Positions 1 through 5,818 of a stretch of 5,818 nt of DNA are shown here, piece after piece. The first letter of the stretch is position 1. Each line of letters starts with the position of its first letter. The stretch is taken from contig DENJ01000067.1 of assembly GCA_002359635.1 (NCBI GenBank), positions 1 through 5,818 of the forward strand, written 5' to 3'. Origin of the DNA: Burkholderiales bacterium UBA2647 (GTDB lineage: Bacteria > Pseudomonadota > Gammaproteobacteria > Burkholderiales > Burkholderiaceae_E). The notes below the pieces were generated by a model, which searched no databases, was not told the origin of the DNA, and saw only the letters and a list, made by a program, of their open reading frames with translations. The translations under genes were made by a program, and so were the position numbers.

Positions 1-181
1 AGTGTTCAAGCTAGCGCAGCTGGCTTAGCCAGCAGCCGCAACTGTGATTCAGTAATTTGAAAACTGAGTCGTGCAAATGCGAAACAACGTAGTACCCAAG
101 CGTCAATAGAGCTTGTACTTGTCATCTTCGAATTGGACTAATAAGCCTCGGGGTCACTGGGGCTTGTTGGTCAACCCTCTA
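1..181 (+). other. Probable 23S-5S rRNA internal transcribed spacer
   Basis: This stretch immediately precedes the 5S rRNA and has no plausible coding frame. It is best explained as the transcribed spacer between a 23S gene (off the left edge) and the 5S gene. I see a perfect hairpin with stem GCTGGC (19-24), loop TTA and stem GCCAGC (28-33). A second stem pairs AAGCC (143-147) with GGCTT (161-165) and can be extended by one G-T and one C-G pair. A GGTCA/TGACC-type pairing around the 5S 5' end could form the usual precursor processing stem. I could not match any part confidently to the 23S 3' end, so the exact 23S boundary is unknown and may lie left of the window. No tRNA is visible here. 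Confidence 0.6.
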
Positions 182-297
182 TGCCTGATGACCATAGCGC
201 GGTGGAACCACCCCTTCCCATCCCGAACAGGACCGTGAAACGCCGCAGCGCCGATGATAGTGGGCATTCGCCCGTGAAAGTAGGACATCGTCAGGCA
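182..297 (+). rRNA. rrf: 5S ribosomal RNA
   Basis: Complete 5S rRNA, the small RNA of the 50S ribosomal subunit. The ends pair as helix I: TGCCTGA (182-188) with TCAGGCA (291-297). Inside are the conserved 5S blocks: GATGACCATAGC near the 5' end, CCACCCCTTCCCATCCCGAA (helix III and loop C) at about 209-228, ACAGGACCGTGAAACG, CGCCGATGATAGT (loop E region), and GTGAAAGTAGGACATCGTCAGG at the 3' end (about 116 nt overall). The block order and the CGAACAGGACCGTGAAACG segment are typical of Betaproteobacteria, Burkholderiales in particular. It is the last gene of an rRNA operon: a terminator follows within about 15 nt and no tRNA lies after it. The ends are set from the helix I pairing and may be off by 1-3 nt. 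Confidence 0.97.
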
Positions 298-308
298 AGC
301 TTCAAAAG

Positions 309-337
309 AAAAACCCAGTCTTAGGACTGGGTTTTTT
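309..337. terminator. Bidirectional intrinsic terminator between 5S rRNA and the amidohydrolase
   Basis: A perfect 7-bp stem, CCCAGTC (314-320) and GACTGGG (325-331), has the 4-nt loop TTAG. It is flanked by an A-run (309-313) and a T-run (332-337), which also pair and lengthen the stem. Read on the + strand it ends in T6 just after the 5S rRNA. Read on the - strand the A-run becomes a U-tract and the hairpin lies about 37 nt past the amidohydrolase stop. One element can therefore stop both converging transcripts. Confidence 0.93.
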
Positions 338-346
338 GTTTGCCAT

Positions 347-378
347 GCTAGGCGGCTTTTTTCTGCGCTAGGCGGCTT
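347..378. repeat. Imperfect tandem duplication at the amidohydrolase 3' end
   Basis: The 12-mer GCTAGGCGGCTT occurs at 347-358 and again at 367-378, 20 nt apart, and in both copies is followed by a T-rich stretch. The right copy contains the stop codon (CTA, 368-370) and last codons of the amidohydrolase on the - strand. The left copy lies just beyond the stop. On the - strand both copies read roughly A-rich, then GCCGCCTAGC, so the pattern looks like a short duplication of the gene's tail with a second, out-of-frame TAG. Confidence 0.6.
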
Positions 379-1582
379 GCTTTTTAAACCATTGATCAAC
401 AATGCTGACCCATAAGGTTGCACCTAAAGGGATGACGTCATCGTTGAAGTCGTAATTGGGGTTATGAAGAAGACATGGACCAAGTCCGTGGCCCGGCATT
501 CGATGTGATCCATTGCCGTTACCGATCACAAAATAGGCACCAGGCTTTTCCAGGATGAAGTAGGAAAAGTCTTCTGAACCCATGGTGGGTTCATAGCGGC
601 GAACCTGTTCTTCGCCCACGATAGACGTCATCACCTCGCGAACGAAGTTTACTTCATTGGCATGATTGATGGTTGGCGGGTAGCCACGAACAAACTCAAA
701 GTTAGAGGTGGCGCCATAGGCTGCGCAGCAGTGTCGAGCGATTTCTTCCATGCGTTGTTCGATGAGATCGAGGACTTCGACGGTGAACGTGCGCACGGTA
801 CCCTGGATTTCAGCAAAGTCGGGGATGACGTTGGTGGCTTCGCCTGCCTGAATCATGGTGACAGAAATCACCGCGTTATCGGTCGGATTGAGATTGCGCG
901 TCACAATCGTCTGGAATGCCTGTACGATCTGGCAGGCAATCGGGACCGGGTCAATGCCGTGGTGAGGCAAGGCGGCATGGGTGCCGCGGCCTGTGATTCG
1001 AATTTTGAACACGTTTGATGAGGCCATCACCGGGCCTTCCCGGATACCAAAGGTTCCGGCCGGGTAGTCGGGCCAGTTATGCATCCCGAAGACCGCATCC
1101 ATTGGAAACCGGGTGAACAAGCCGTCATTCATCATGGCCAGCGCACCCCCGCCTCCCTCTTCACCAGGCTGGAAAATGAGGTAAACGGTCCCGTTGAAAT
1201 CACGATGCTTTGCCAGATGTTTGGCGGCGCCTAAGAGCATAGCCGTGTGACCATCATGACCACAGGCGTGCATCTTGCCGCGAAAGATGCTCGCATGAGG
1301 AAACTGGTTAAATTCGGTCATGGGCAGGGCGTCCATATCTGCTCTTAAGCCAATGGCCTTGCCGCTCGTGCTTGGTTCACCACCCGGTTCACCACGGATG
1401 ACACCGACAAGCCCCGTGATGCCTAAGCCGCGGTGTACTTCGATACCCCAGCTTTCGAGTCGTTTGGCAACCAAGTCACCGGTTCTCACTTCCTCGAACT
1501 TAAGCTCGGGATGGGCGTGGATATCACGCCGAATATCCCGAATCTCAGCATGGGTGCCGACGATTTCATCAATGAGTTTCAT
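368..1582 (-). CDS. M20-family amidohydrolase (hippurate / N-acyl-amino-acid hydrolase type)
   Basis: A 404-aa cytoplasmic metal-dependent amidohydrolase of peptidase family M20D, the HipO / IAA-amino-acid hydrolase / N-acyl-amino-acid hydrolase group. These enzymes cleave the amide bond of N-acylated amino acids to give a carboxylic acid and an amino acid. Visible motifs: GLRADMDALPM (78-88); HACGHDGH (105-112), where C107 and H109 are expected metal ligands; QPGEEGGGGA (138-147), with catalytic and metal-binding E141/E142; GMHNWP (166-171, H168); GRGTHAALPH (198-207), opening the dimerisation domain at about 190-300; MGSEDFSYF (334-342); and LLHNPNYDF (371-379, H373). All five expected ligands are present and the length is normal for the family, so the enzyme should be active. 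There is no signal peptide. AGGA lies about 10 nt before the ATG, which supports this start. Substrate (hippurate, an acyl-amino acid or another amide) cannot be read from sequence. The gene converges on the rRNA operon and diverges from the molybdoenzyme gene. Confidence 0.95.
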   Translation of the reverse strand: MKLIDEIVGTHAEIRDIRRDIHAHPELKFEEVRTGDLVAKRLESWGIEVHRGLGITGLVGVIRGEPGGEPSTSGKAIGLRADMDALPMTEFNQFPHASIFRGKMHACGHDGHTAMLLGAAKHLAKHRDFNGTVYLIFQPGEEGGGGALAMMNDGLFTRFPMDAVFGMHNWPDYPAGTFGIREGPVMASSNVFKIRITGRGTHAALPHHGIDPVPIACQIVQAFQTIVTRNLNPTDNAVISVTMIQAGEATNVIPDFAEIQGTVRTFTVEVLDLIEQRMEEIARHCCAAYGATSNFEFVRGYPPTINHANEVNFVREVMTSIVGEEQVRRYEPTMGSEDFSYFILEKPGAYFVIGNGNGSHRMPGHGLGPCLLHNPNYDFNDDVIPLGATLWVSIVDQWFKKQAA

Positions 1583-1704
1583 AGGCTTAAAGTCCTACCA
1601 GTTATAAAAGATACGCTGCTGAATGCCTCGTCGATGGAAGATAGCACTATGATTGAAATCTGTCGCTCCATCATCAGGCTTAGACTACTTTGGTATCTCA
1701 AGAA
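1583..1704. promoter_or_regulatory. Divergent intergenic region with candidate promoters
   Basis: This 122-bp region lies between divergently transcribed genes and should carry both promoters. A -10-like TATAAC on the - strand (1601-1606) sits shortly upstream of the amidohydrolase, and TATGAT on the + strand (1648-1653) is a candidate -10 for the molybdoenzyme gene. Neither has a convincing -35 at 16-18 bp. The 7-mer AGGCTTA occurs twice in direct orientation, at 1583-1589 and 1676-1682, each close to one of the two starts. A weak inverted pair, GATGGA (1633-1638) and TCCATC (1667-1672), is also present. These may be operator half-sites or chance. Confidence 0.35.
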
Positions 1705-3888
1705 ATGAATAAGGCTCGCGTTGAATCAGCATCATCCGCAGACCGGCACACGGAACCATTGCGCATCTCCCCGGTCGGCGCCAGCCGCCGTGAGGTCAAA
1801 GGTGCCTGCCCTCATGACTGCCCCGATACCTGTGCCCTCGTGACGACGGTTGAGGCGGGCCGCGTTACGAAGCTTTCTGGTTCCAAGGAACACCCAAGCA
1901 CCGCGGGCGTCCTGTGCACCAAAGTCGCACGCTATGCCGAGCGCACCTATTCACCGGATCGTCTGAAAACGCCGCTCAAGCGGACGGGACCTAAGGGTTC
2001 CGGACAGTTTGCTGCCATATCCTGGGATGAGGCGCTCGATAGCATTGCAAAGCGACTTCAATCGGTGGCTGCACGAAATCCGGAGGGCATCCTACCTTAT
2101 AACTATGCAGGCACCATGGGCTTTGTGCAAGGAGAGTTTCCGCAACGCTTTTTTCATCGACTCGGGGCGTCGCTACTCGATAAAACCATTTGTGCCTCTG
2201 CGGGTTCTACGGCCTTGCTCTACACCCTTGGGGCATCGGTCGGTATGGATGTGGAGCGATTCATCGATTCAAAGTTGATCCTGATCTGGGGGTCCAACGC
2301 GATCGCCTCGAATCTGCACTTTTGGTCGATCGCCCAGGAAGCAAAGCGTCGAGGTGCAAAACTTATCGCAATCGATCCTTTCAAAAGTGATACCGCTCTA
2401 AAATGTCATGAGCATATCGCCTTAAAGCCAGGCACCGATGCAGCGTTCGCACTCGGACTGATTCGCGAGCTTAAACACCAAGCCTTGATTGATCAAGACT
2501 ATATCGATCGGTATACCTTGGGTAGCGAGGCGTTGTTTGAGCGTGCCCAAGCCTTCACGCTGGAGCGCACCGCTGAATTATGCGGTATTGATCAATCCCA
2601 GATTGCAGCTTTGGCTCTTGACTATGGCAGCATCAGGCCTGCTGCCATCAGGCTCAATTACGGGATGCAGCGGGTGCGTGGCGGGGGCAACGCGGCGCGT
2701 CTTATCGCTGGACTTCCGGCATTGATCGGCGCCTGGCGCGATCCGGCTGGCGGTATGCTGCTTTCAAGCTCAGGCCATTTTCCAACCAATCTCGCTGGAC
2801 TGACGCGTCCCGATCTCGTGCCCCAGCTGAAAGCCGATGCTGGCCGTTTGCCGCGCACCATCAATATGTCGGCGATCGGCGATGCGCTGTTGCATGCTGA
2901 TCCGGCAATTGAAGCGATCATTGTTTATAACGCTAATCCGCTTGCTGTCGCCCCTGAAACCGCCAAGGTTAGACAAGGCTTTTTGCGTGAGGACCTTTTT
3001 ACCGTTGTGATTGAACACTTTCAGACAGACACCGCCGACTACGCCGATATCATCTTGCCCGCTACAACCCAGCTCGAACATTTTGATCTTCACAAGTCCT
3101 ATGGTCATCGCTATTTGCTGGTGAATGAAGCCGCCGTTGAGCCGCTGGCAGAGGCTAGGTCAAATGCAAGGATTTTTCGTGATCTTGCCCATCGCATGGG
3201 CTGGGATGAGGCCTGCTTATTCGACGATGATGTCGCGGTTGCGCAGAGCGCCATCGATTGGGCAGATCTGCGCTTGGCGGGCGTTAGCTTACAAGCGCTT
3301 CGTCAACAAGGCTGGCACAAGCTTGCGATCAATGATGCGCCTTTTGCTGAAGGCAATTTTCCCACACCATCGGGCAAGGTTGAGTTTTTCTCCAAGCGCC
3401 TTGCGGATCAAGGCCTTGACCCCTTGCCGGACTACCTGCCGCCCTATGAGAGTGTCGAAACAGCCCCTGAACTTGCAAGCCGCTTTCCCCTAGCCATGAT
3501 TTCCCCGCCAGCAAGAAACTTTCTCAACTCAAGCTTTGTGAACGTACAAAGTTTAAGATCGATCGAGGGTGAACAAGCCTGCGTCATGCATCCTGACGAT
3601 GCCCGGCAGCGTAAGCTGCTTGAAGGCGACTTGGTCAGCGTCCATAACGATCGTGGTGCGTTTCAGGCCATACTCCATATTAGCGACCGCACCCGTCCAG
3701 GGCTTGTTGTTGGCTTTGGGATCTGGTGGCACAAGCTCGCTGTCGGAGGCAATAATGTGAATGCCGTCACGCATCAGCGGCTGACTGACTTGGGCAGGGC
3801 CGCAAGTTTTTATGACTGCCTGGTTGAAGTCAGTCCATGTGAGCCCATGGGTGAAGACAATGCTGCACACAAGGCCTTAAGTCATTAG
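1705..3888 (+). CDS. Molybdopterin-dependent oxidoreductase with N-terminal [4Fe-4S] cluster (DMSO reductase superfamily)
   Basis: A 727-aa catalytic subunit of the bis-molybdopterin (DMSO reductase / formate dehydrogenase / assimilatory nitrate reductase) superfamily, COG0243-like; substrate unknown. Numbered from ATG 1705. The [4Fe-4S] domain has C35-x3-C39-x3-C43-x27-C71, followed by K73 in the usual electron-relay position. TICASAGST contains C163 at the expected molybdenum-ligand position, as in Cys-ligated members. Cofactor-binding landmarks are WGSNAIASNLH (195-205), IDPFKSDTA (223-231), PGTDAAFALG (242-251), YNANPLAVAPE (408-418), the DTADYADIILPATT segment (442-455) and PTPSGKVEFFS (553-563). 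A molybdopterin-dinucleotide-binding C-terminal domain spans about 593-710, with NNVNAVTHQRLTDLG at 683-697. There is no Tat signal: the RR near residue 29 has no hydrophobic stretch after it, so the enzyme is probably cytoplasmic. Start choice: ATG 1705 lacks a good Shine-Dalgarno. In-frame TTG at 1690 (weak AGG 11 nt upstream) and TTG at 1759 are alternatives, and all precede the cluster. No electron-transfer or chaperone subunit lies beside it here. Confidence 0.93.
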   Translation: MNKARVESASSADRHTEPLRISPVGASRREVKGACPHDCPDTCALVTTVEAGRVTKLSGSKEHPSTAGVLCTKVARYAERTYSPDRLKTPLKRTGPKGSGQFAAISWDEALDSIAKRLQSVAARNPEGILPYNYAGTMGFVQGEFPQRFFHRLGASLLDKTICASAGSTALLYTLGASVGMDVERFIDSKLILIWGSNAIASNLHFWSIAQEAKRRGAKLIAIDPFKSDTALKCHEHIALKPGTDAAFALGLIRELKHQALIDQDYIDRYTLGSEALFERAQAFTLERTAELCGIDQSQIAALALDYGSIRPAAIRLNYGMQRVRGGGNAARLIAGLPALIGAWRDPAGGMLLSSSGHFPTNLAGLTRPDLVPQLKADAGRLPRTINMSAIGDALLHADPAIEAIIVYNANPLAVAPETAKVRQGFLREDLFTVVIEHFQTDTADYADIILPATTQLEHFDLHKSYGHRYLLVNEAAVEPLAEARSNARIFRDLAHRMGWDEACLFDDDVAVAQSAIDWADLRLAGVSLQALRQQGWHKLAINDAPFAEGNFPTPSGKVEFFSKRLADQGLDPLPDYLPPYESVETAPELASRFPLAMISPPARNFLNSSFVNVQSLRSIEGEQACVMHPDDARQRKLLEGDLVSVHNDRGAFQAILHISDRTRPGLVVGFGIWWHKLAVGGNNVNAVTHQRLTDLGRAASFYDCLVEVSPCEPMGEDNAAHKALSH

Positions 3889-3969
3889 TGCTGCAGAACG
3901 ATAAGCTGTCTATAAGGCAGCGCAGTCAGCTGAAGCAAGGATTGGCCGTCAAAAGAGGGAGACACAACG
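3889..3969 (+). promoter_or_regulatory. Intergenic gap with Shine-Dalgarno of fadD
   Basis: This 81-nt gap separates the molybdoenzyme stop from the fadD start. It contains a strong purine-rich ribosome binding site, GAGGGAG (3955-3961), 8 nt before the ATG at 3970, which fixes that start. A weak hairpin, GCTGTC (3905-3910) with GGCAGC (3916-3921) and one G-T pair, has no T-run after it and is not a credible intrinsic terminator. I see no convincing promoter. Read-through from the upstream gene is therefore plausible but not shown. Confidence 0.6.
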
Positions 3970-5661
3970 ATGAATAGAAACTGGCTCAAACATTATCCCC
4001 AAGGGGTGCCTTCAGAGATCGATCCAGGTCAATACAGCTCGCTGGTTCAATTGCTCGAAGAGGCCTTTACCCGGTTCAGAGATCGTCCGGCCTACATCGG
4101 CTTTGCCAAACCCATGACTTACGGTGAACTCGATGATCAATCGCGTGCCTTGGGCGCTTTCTTGCAGGCACAAGGGGTTGAGAAAGGCGACCGTGTTGCC
4201 ATCATGATGCCTAATGTGTTGCAGTATCCGATTGCACTTGCGGCGATTCTTCGTATTGGTGCGGTGGTCGTTAATGTAAATCCGCTCTACACCCCCCGGG
4301 AACTCGAGCACCAACTCAAAGATTCGGGCGCGCGAGCGATCTTGATTCTAGAAAATTTCGCTACGACGCTTCAGCAGGTGATCCGTAATACAGAGATCAA
4401 ACTCGTTGTGCTGGCATCAATGGGCGATATGCTCGGATTTAAGGGCAAGATCGTGAATTTTGTGGTGCGGCGCGTTAAGAAAATGGTGCCCGAATTTTCC
4501 CTGCCGGGTGCGCATTTGTTTAACGATGCGCTTTCAAGAGGTTCAAATCTCAGCTTCGCGAGCCCGGAGCTCCATCACGCTGACGTCGCTTTTTTGCAGT
4601 ACACCGGAGGGACAACCGGTCTCTCGAAAGGCGCTACCCTCACCCATCGGAACATTATTTCGAATGTGTTGCAATCTGAAGCGTGGATGCAACCTGCTTT
4701 GCATAAGGCGGGAAAGCCCTCTTTAGAGGGAGAGCAGCTCACCACCGTTTGCGCGCTGCCGCTCTACCATATCTTTGCACTTACCGTCTGCGCCTTACTG
4801 GGTATGCGGGTCGGCGCGCTCAACATCTTGATTCCCAACCCGCGCGATCTCGATGCCCTGGTCAAGGAGTTACGTCCTCATCGCTTCCATATGTTCCCCG
4901 CTGTCAATACCTTGTACAACGCTTTGGCGGGCCATCCAGGCTTCAAAGAGCTTGATTTTTCTTCACTGCGTGTTTCAAACGGCGGTGGCATGGCTGTGCA
5001 ACGCGCGACAGCAGAGCGCTGGCTCGAACTAACCGGATGCCCGATTTGCGAAGGCTATGGCTTATCCGAGACATCACCATCAGCAACCTGCAATCCTACC
5101 GACACGGACGCCTATTCGGGCACGATTGGCATGCCTTTGCCGTCGACCGAGGTTGTCATTTTGGATGATGACGGACGCAAACTCGGTATCGGTGAGCGCG
5201 GTGAAATAGCGATTCGTGGCCCGCAGGTTATGGTGGGGTATTGGAATAAACCCCACGAAACCGCCAAAGTCATGACGCCCGATGGATTTTTTAAAAGCGG
5301 TGATGTCGGGATCATGGATGAGCGGGGCTACATCACGATTGTCGACCGTAAGAAAGATATGATTCTTGTATCAGGGTTCAATGTTTATCCGAATGAAGTC
5401 GAATCGGTGGTGTCGATGCACCCGGGCGTGCTGGAGTGCGCTGCCATTGGCGTGCCCGATGGTGCTGCGGGGGAGGCCGTCAAGCTTTTCGTGGTGAAAC
5501 GGGATCCCGCGCTTACTGAGTTTGCCCTGCGTGAGTACTGTGCGGAAAACCTCACAGGCTATAAAAAGCCAAAGATTATTGAGTTCAGAGCGGAACTGCC
5601 CAAAACGAATGTCGGCAAGATTCTTAGACGCGCCCTCCGCGATGGCGAGAAAACCGCGTGA
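3970..5661 (+). CDS. fadD: Long-chain fatty acid-CoA ligase (FadD-type acyl-CoA synthetase)
   Basis: A 563-aa AMP-forming acyl-CoA synthetase. It activates a fatty acid with ATP to acyl-AMP, then transfers it to CoA, the entry step of beta-oxidation. It acts in the cytoplasm or at the inner-membrane face. The N-terminus, with NVNPLYTPRELEHQL at 102-116, closely matches E. coli FadD. Motifs in order: ATP/AMP P-loop YTGGTTGLSKGA (211-222); LPLYHIFAL (273-281), as in long-chain enzymes; EGYGLSETSP (361-370), with E367 for Mg-ATP; and the FACS signature, about 438-478, containing SGD (D445), VDR (R460), KKDMILVSGF and NVYPNEVE. The C-terminal catalytic lysine is K550 in LPKTNVGKILRR. The length is normal and the gene is intact. 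A strong GAGGGAG site 8 nt upstream supports the ATG. The TGA stop overlaps the GTG start of the following dehydratase gene. Chain-length preference cannot be read exactly; a medium-chain or aromatic-acid ligase is less likely given the FadD-like N-terminus and FACS motif. Confidence 0.95.
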   Translation: MNRNWLKHYPQGVPSEIDPGQYSSLVQLLEEAFTRFRDRPAYIGFAKPMTYGELDDQSRALGAFLQAQGVEKGDRVAIMMPNVLQYPIALAAILRIGAVVVNVNPLYTPRELEHQLKDSGARAILILENFATTLQQVIRNTEIKLVVLASMGDMLGFKGKIVNFVVRRVKKMVPEFSLPGAHLFNDALSRGSNLSFASPELHHADVAFLQYTGGTTGLSKGATLTHRNIISNVLQSEAWMQPALHKAGKPSLEGEQLTTVCALPLYHIFALTVCALLGMRVGALNILIPNPRDLDALVKELRPHRFHMFPAVNTLYNALAGHPGFKELDFSSLRVSNGGGMAVQRATAERWLELTGCPICEGYGLSETSPSATCNPTDTDAYSGTIGMPLPSTEVVILDDDGRKLGIGERGEIAIRGPQVMVGYWNKPHETAKVMTPDGFFKSGDVGIMDERGYITIVDRKKDMILVSGFNVYPNEVESVVSMHPGVLECAAIGVPDGAAGEAVKLFVVKRDPALTEFALREYCAENLTGYKKPKIIEFRAELPKTNVGKILRRALRDGEKTA

Positions 5662-5818
5662 AGAACAGTCCGCTGAGCGAGCGCCCGCGCAAGGCCGCTG
5701 AGGCGCTAAGAAGTCATCGCTGGTATGGCGTTGATGATATGCGCTCCTTTGGGCATCGCTCGCGTACCGCCCAAATGGGCTACCACCGCAGCGACTATGC
5801 CGGCAAACCTGTGATCGC
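5658..5818 (+). CDS. IlvD/Edd-family dehydratase, N-terminal fragment (cut by the window edge)
   Basis: An open frame starts at GTG 5658 and runs off the right edge (53 complete codons). Its start overlaps the fadD stop in a GTGA arrangement, the classic sign of translational coupling. The translation begins MKNSPLSERPRKAAEALRS and continues with SHRWYGVDDMRSFGHRSR (residues 19-36), then TAQMGYHRSDYAGKPVI. From memory, this matches the N-terminal region of IlvD/Edd-family dehydratases, especially the branch annotated as L-arabinonate or dihydroxy-acid dehydratase. These Fe-S enzymes remove water from a 2,3-dihydroxy acid or sugar acid to give a 2-keto acid. The cluster cysteines and catalytic residues would lie beyond the window, so function and intactness cannot be judged. 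A GAGA purine stretch 7 nt upstream (5647-5650) is a weak Shine-Dalgarno. No ATG competes upstream; ATG at residue 28 would cut into the conserved motif. Confidence 0.85.
   Translation, partial: MKNSPLSERPRKAAEALRSHRWYGVDDMRSFGHRSRTAQMGYHRSDYAGKPVI

Noticed and set aside
11..140. tRNA-like pieces: a D-arm-like stretch near 12-30 and a TTCGAAT T-loop-like heptamer near 127-134.
   Set aside because: The bases flanking TTCGAAT do not form a 5-bp T stem, the two pieces are too far apart for one tRNA, and there is no acceptor stem or CCA.
131..180. Possible 3' end of 23S rRNA (ACTAATAAGCC then GGCTTGTTGGTCAACC resembles the end of some 23S genes).
   Set aside because: The similarity is short and broken, and the upstream 100 bases do not resemble the conserved 23S 3' region, so I call the whole stretch spacer.
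154..423. Open frame on the - strand (89 codons) overlapping the 5S rRNA and terminator.
   Set aside because: It runs through the 5S rRNA and the terminator hairpin, so it cannot be a real protein gene.
662..1018. Open frame on the + strand inside the amidohydrolase gene (118 codons).
   Set aside because: It is antisense to a strongly conserved gene, has no recognisable domain and no good ribosome binding site; a shadow frame.
1780..1800. Twin arginine (SRREVK) near the molybdoenzyme N-terminus as a Tat signal.
   Set aside because: No hydrophobic segment follows; the Fe-S cysteine motif begins about five residues later.
3553..3870. Open frame on the - strand inside the molybdoenzyme gene (105 codons).
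   Set aside because: It is antisense to the conserved C-terminal cofactor-binding domain and has no family features.
3905..3921. Hairpin after the molybdoenzyme gene as a terminator.
   Set aside because: The stem is six pairs with one G-T and lacks a following T-run.

Overview
The window looks like chromosomal DNA from a betaproteobacterium, most likely of the order Burkholderiales. The 5S rRNA has the betaproteobacterial type of sequence, and the proteins read like their Burkholderiales counterparts. Genus cannot be settled from the sequence alone. GC content looks moderate for that group, judged by eye.

Layout: positions 1-181 are most likely the 23S-5S spacer at the distal end of an rRNA operon. 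A complete 5S rRNA gene follows at 182-297 (+), then a strong intrinsic terminator at about 309-337. The terminator is shaped to work in both directions, so it also serves the convergent M20-family amidohydrolase (hippurate/N-acyl-amino-acid hydrolase type) at 368-1582 (-). A divergent intergenic region at 1583-1704 separates that gene from three genes on the + strand. These are a molybdopterin- and [4Fe-4S]-containing oxidoreductase (1705-3888), a FadD-type long-chain acyl-CoA synthetase (3970-5661), and the first 53 codons of an IlvD/Edd-family dehydratase (5658 to the window edge). The dehydratase GTG start overlaps the fadD stop codon.

How the genes may work together: the fadD-dehydratase pair is very probably cotranscribed and translationally coupled, because they overlap by 4 nt. 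The molybdoenzyme gene lies 81 nt upstream of fadD with no convincing terminator between them, so read-through is plausible. A strong Shine-Dalgarno in front of fadD ensures independent translation. The set (amide hydrolysis, redox chemistry, CoA activation, dehydration) has a catabolic flavour, but nothing in the window shows that these genes form one pathway.

Overall this is mostly ordinary housekeeping and catabolic gene content. I see no CRISPR array, mobile element, phage gene or convincing new system. The points most worth checking are the edge-truncated dehydratase and its overlap with fadD, the unaccompanied molybdoenzyme with an uncertain start, and the two-way terminator next to an imperfect repeat at the amidohydrolase stop codon.
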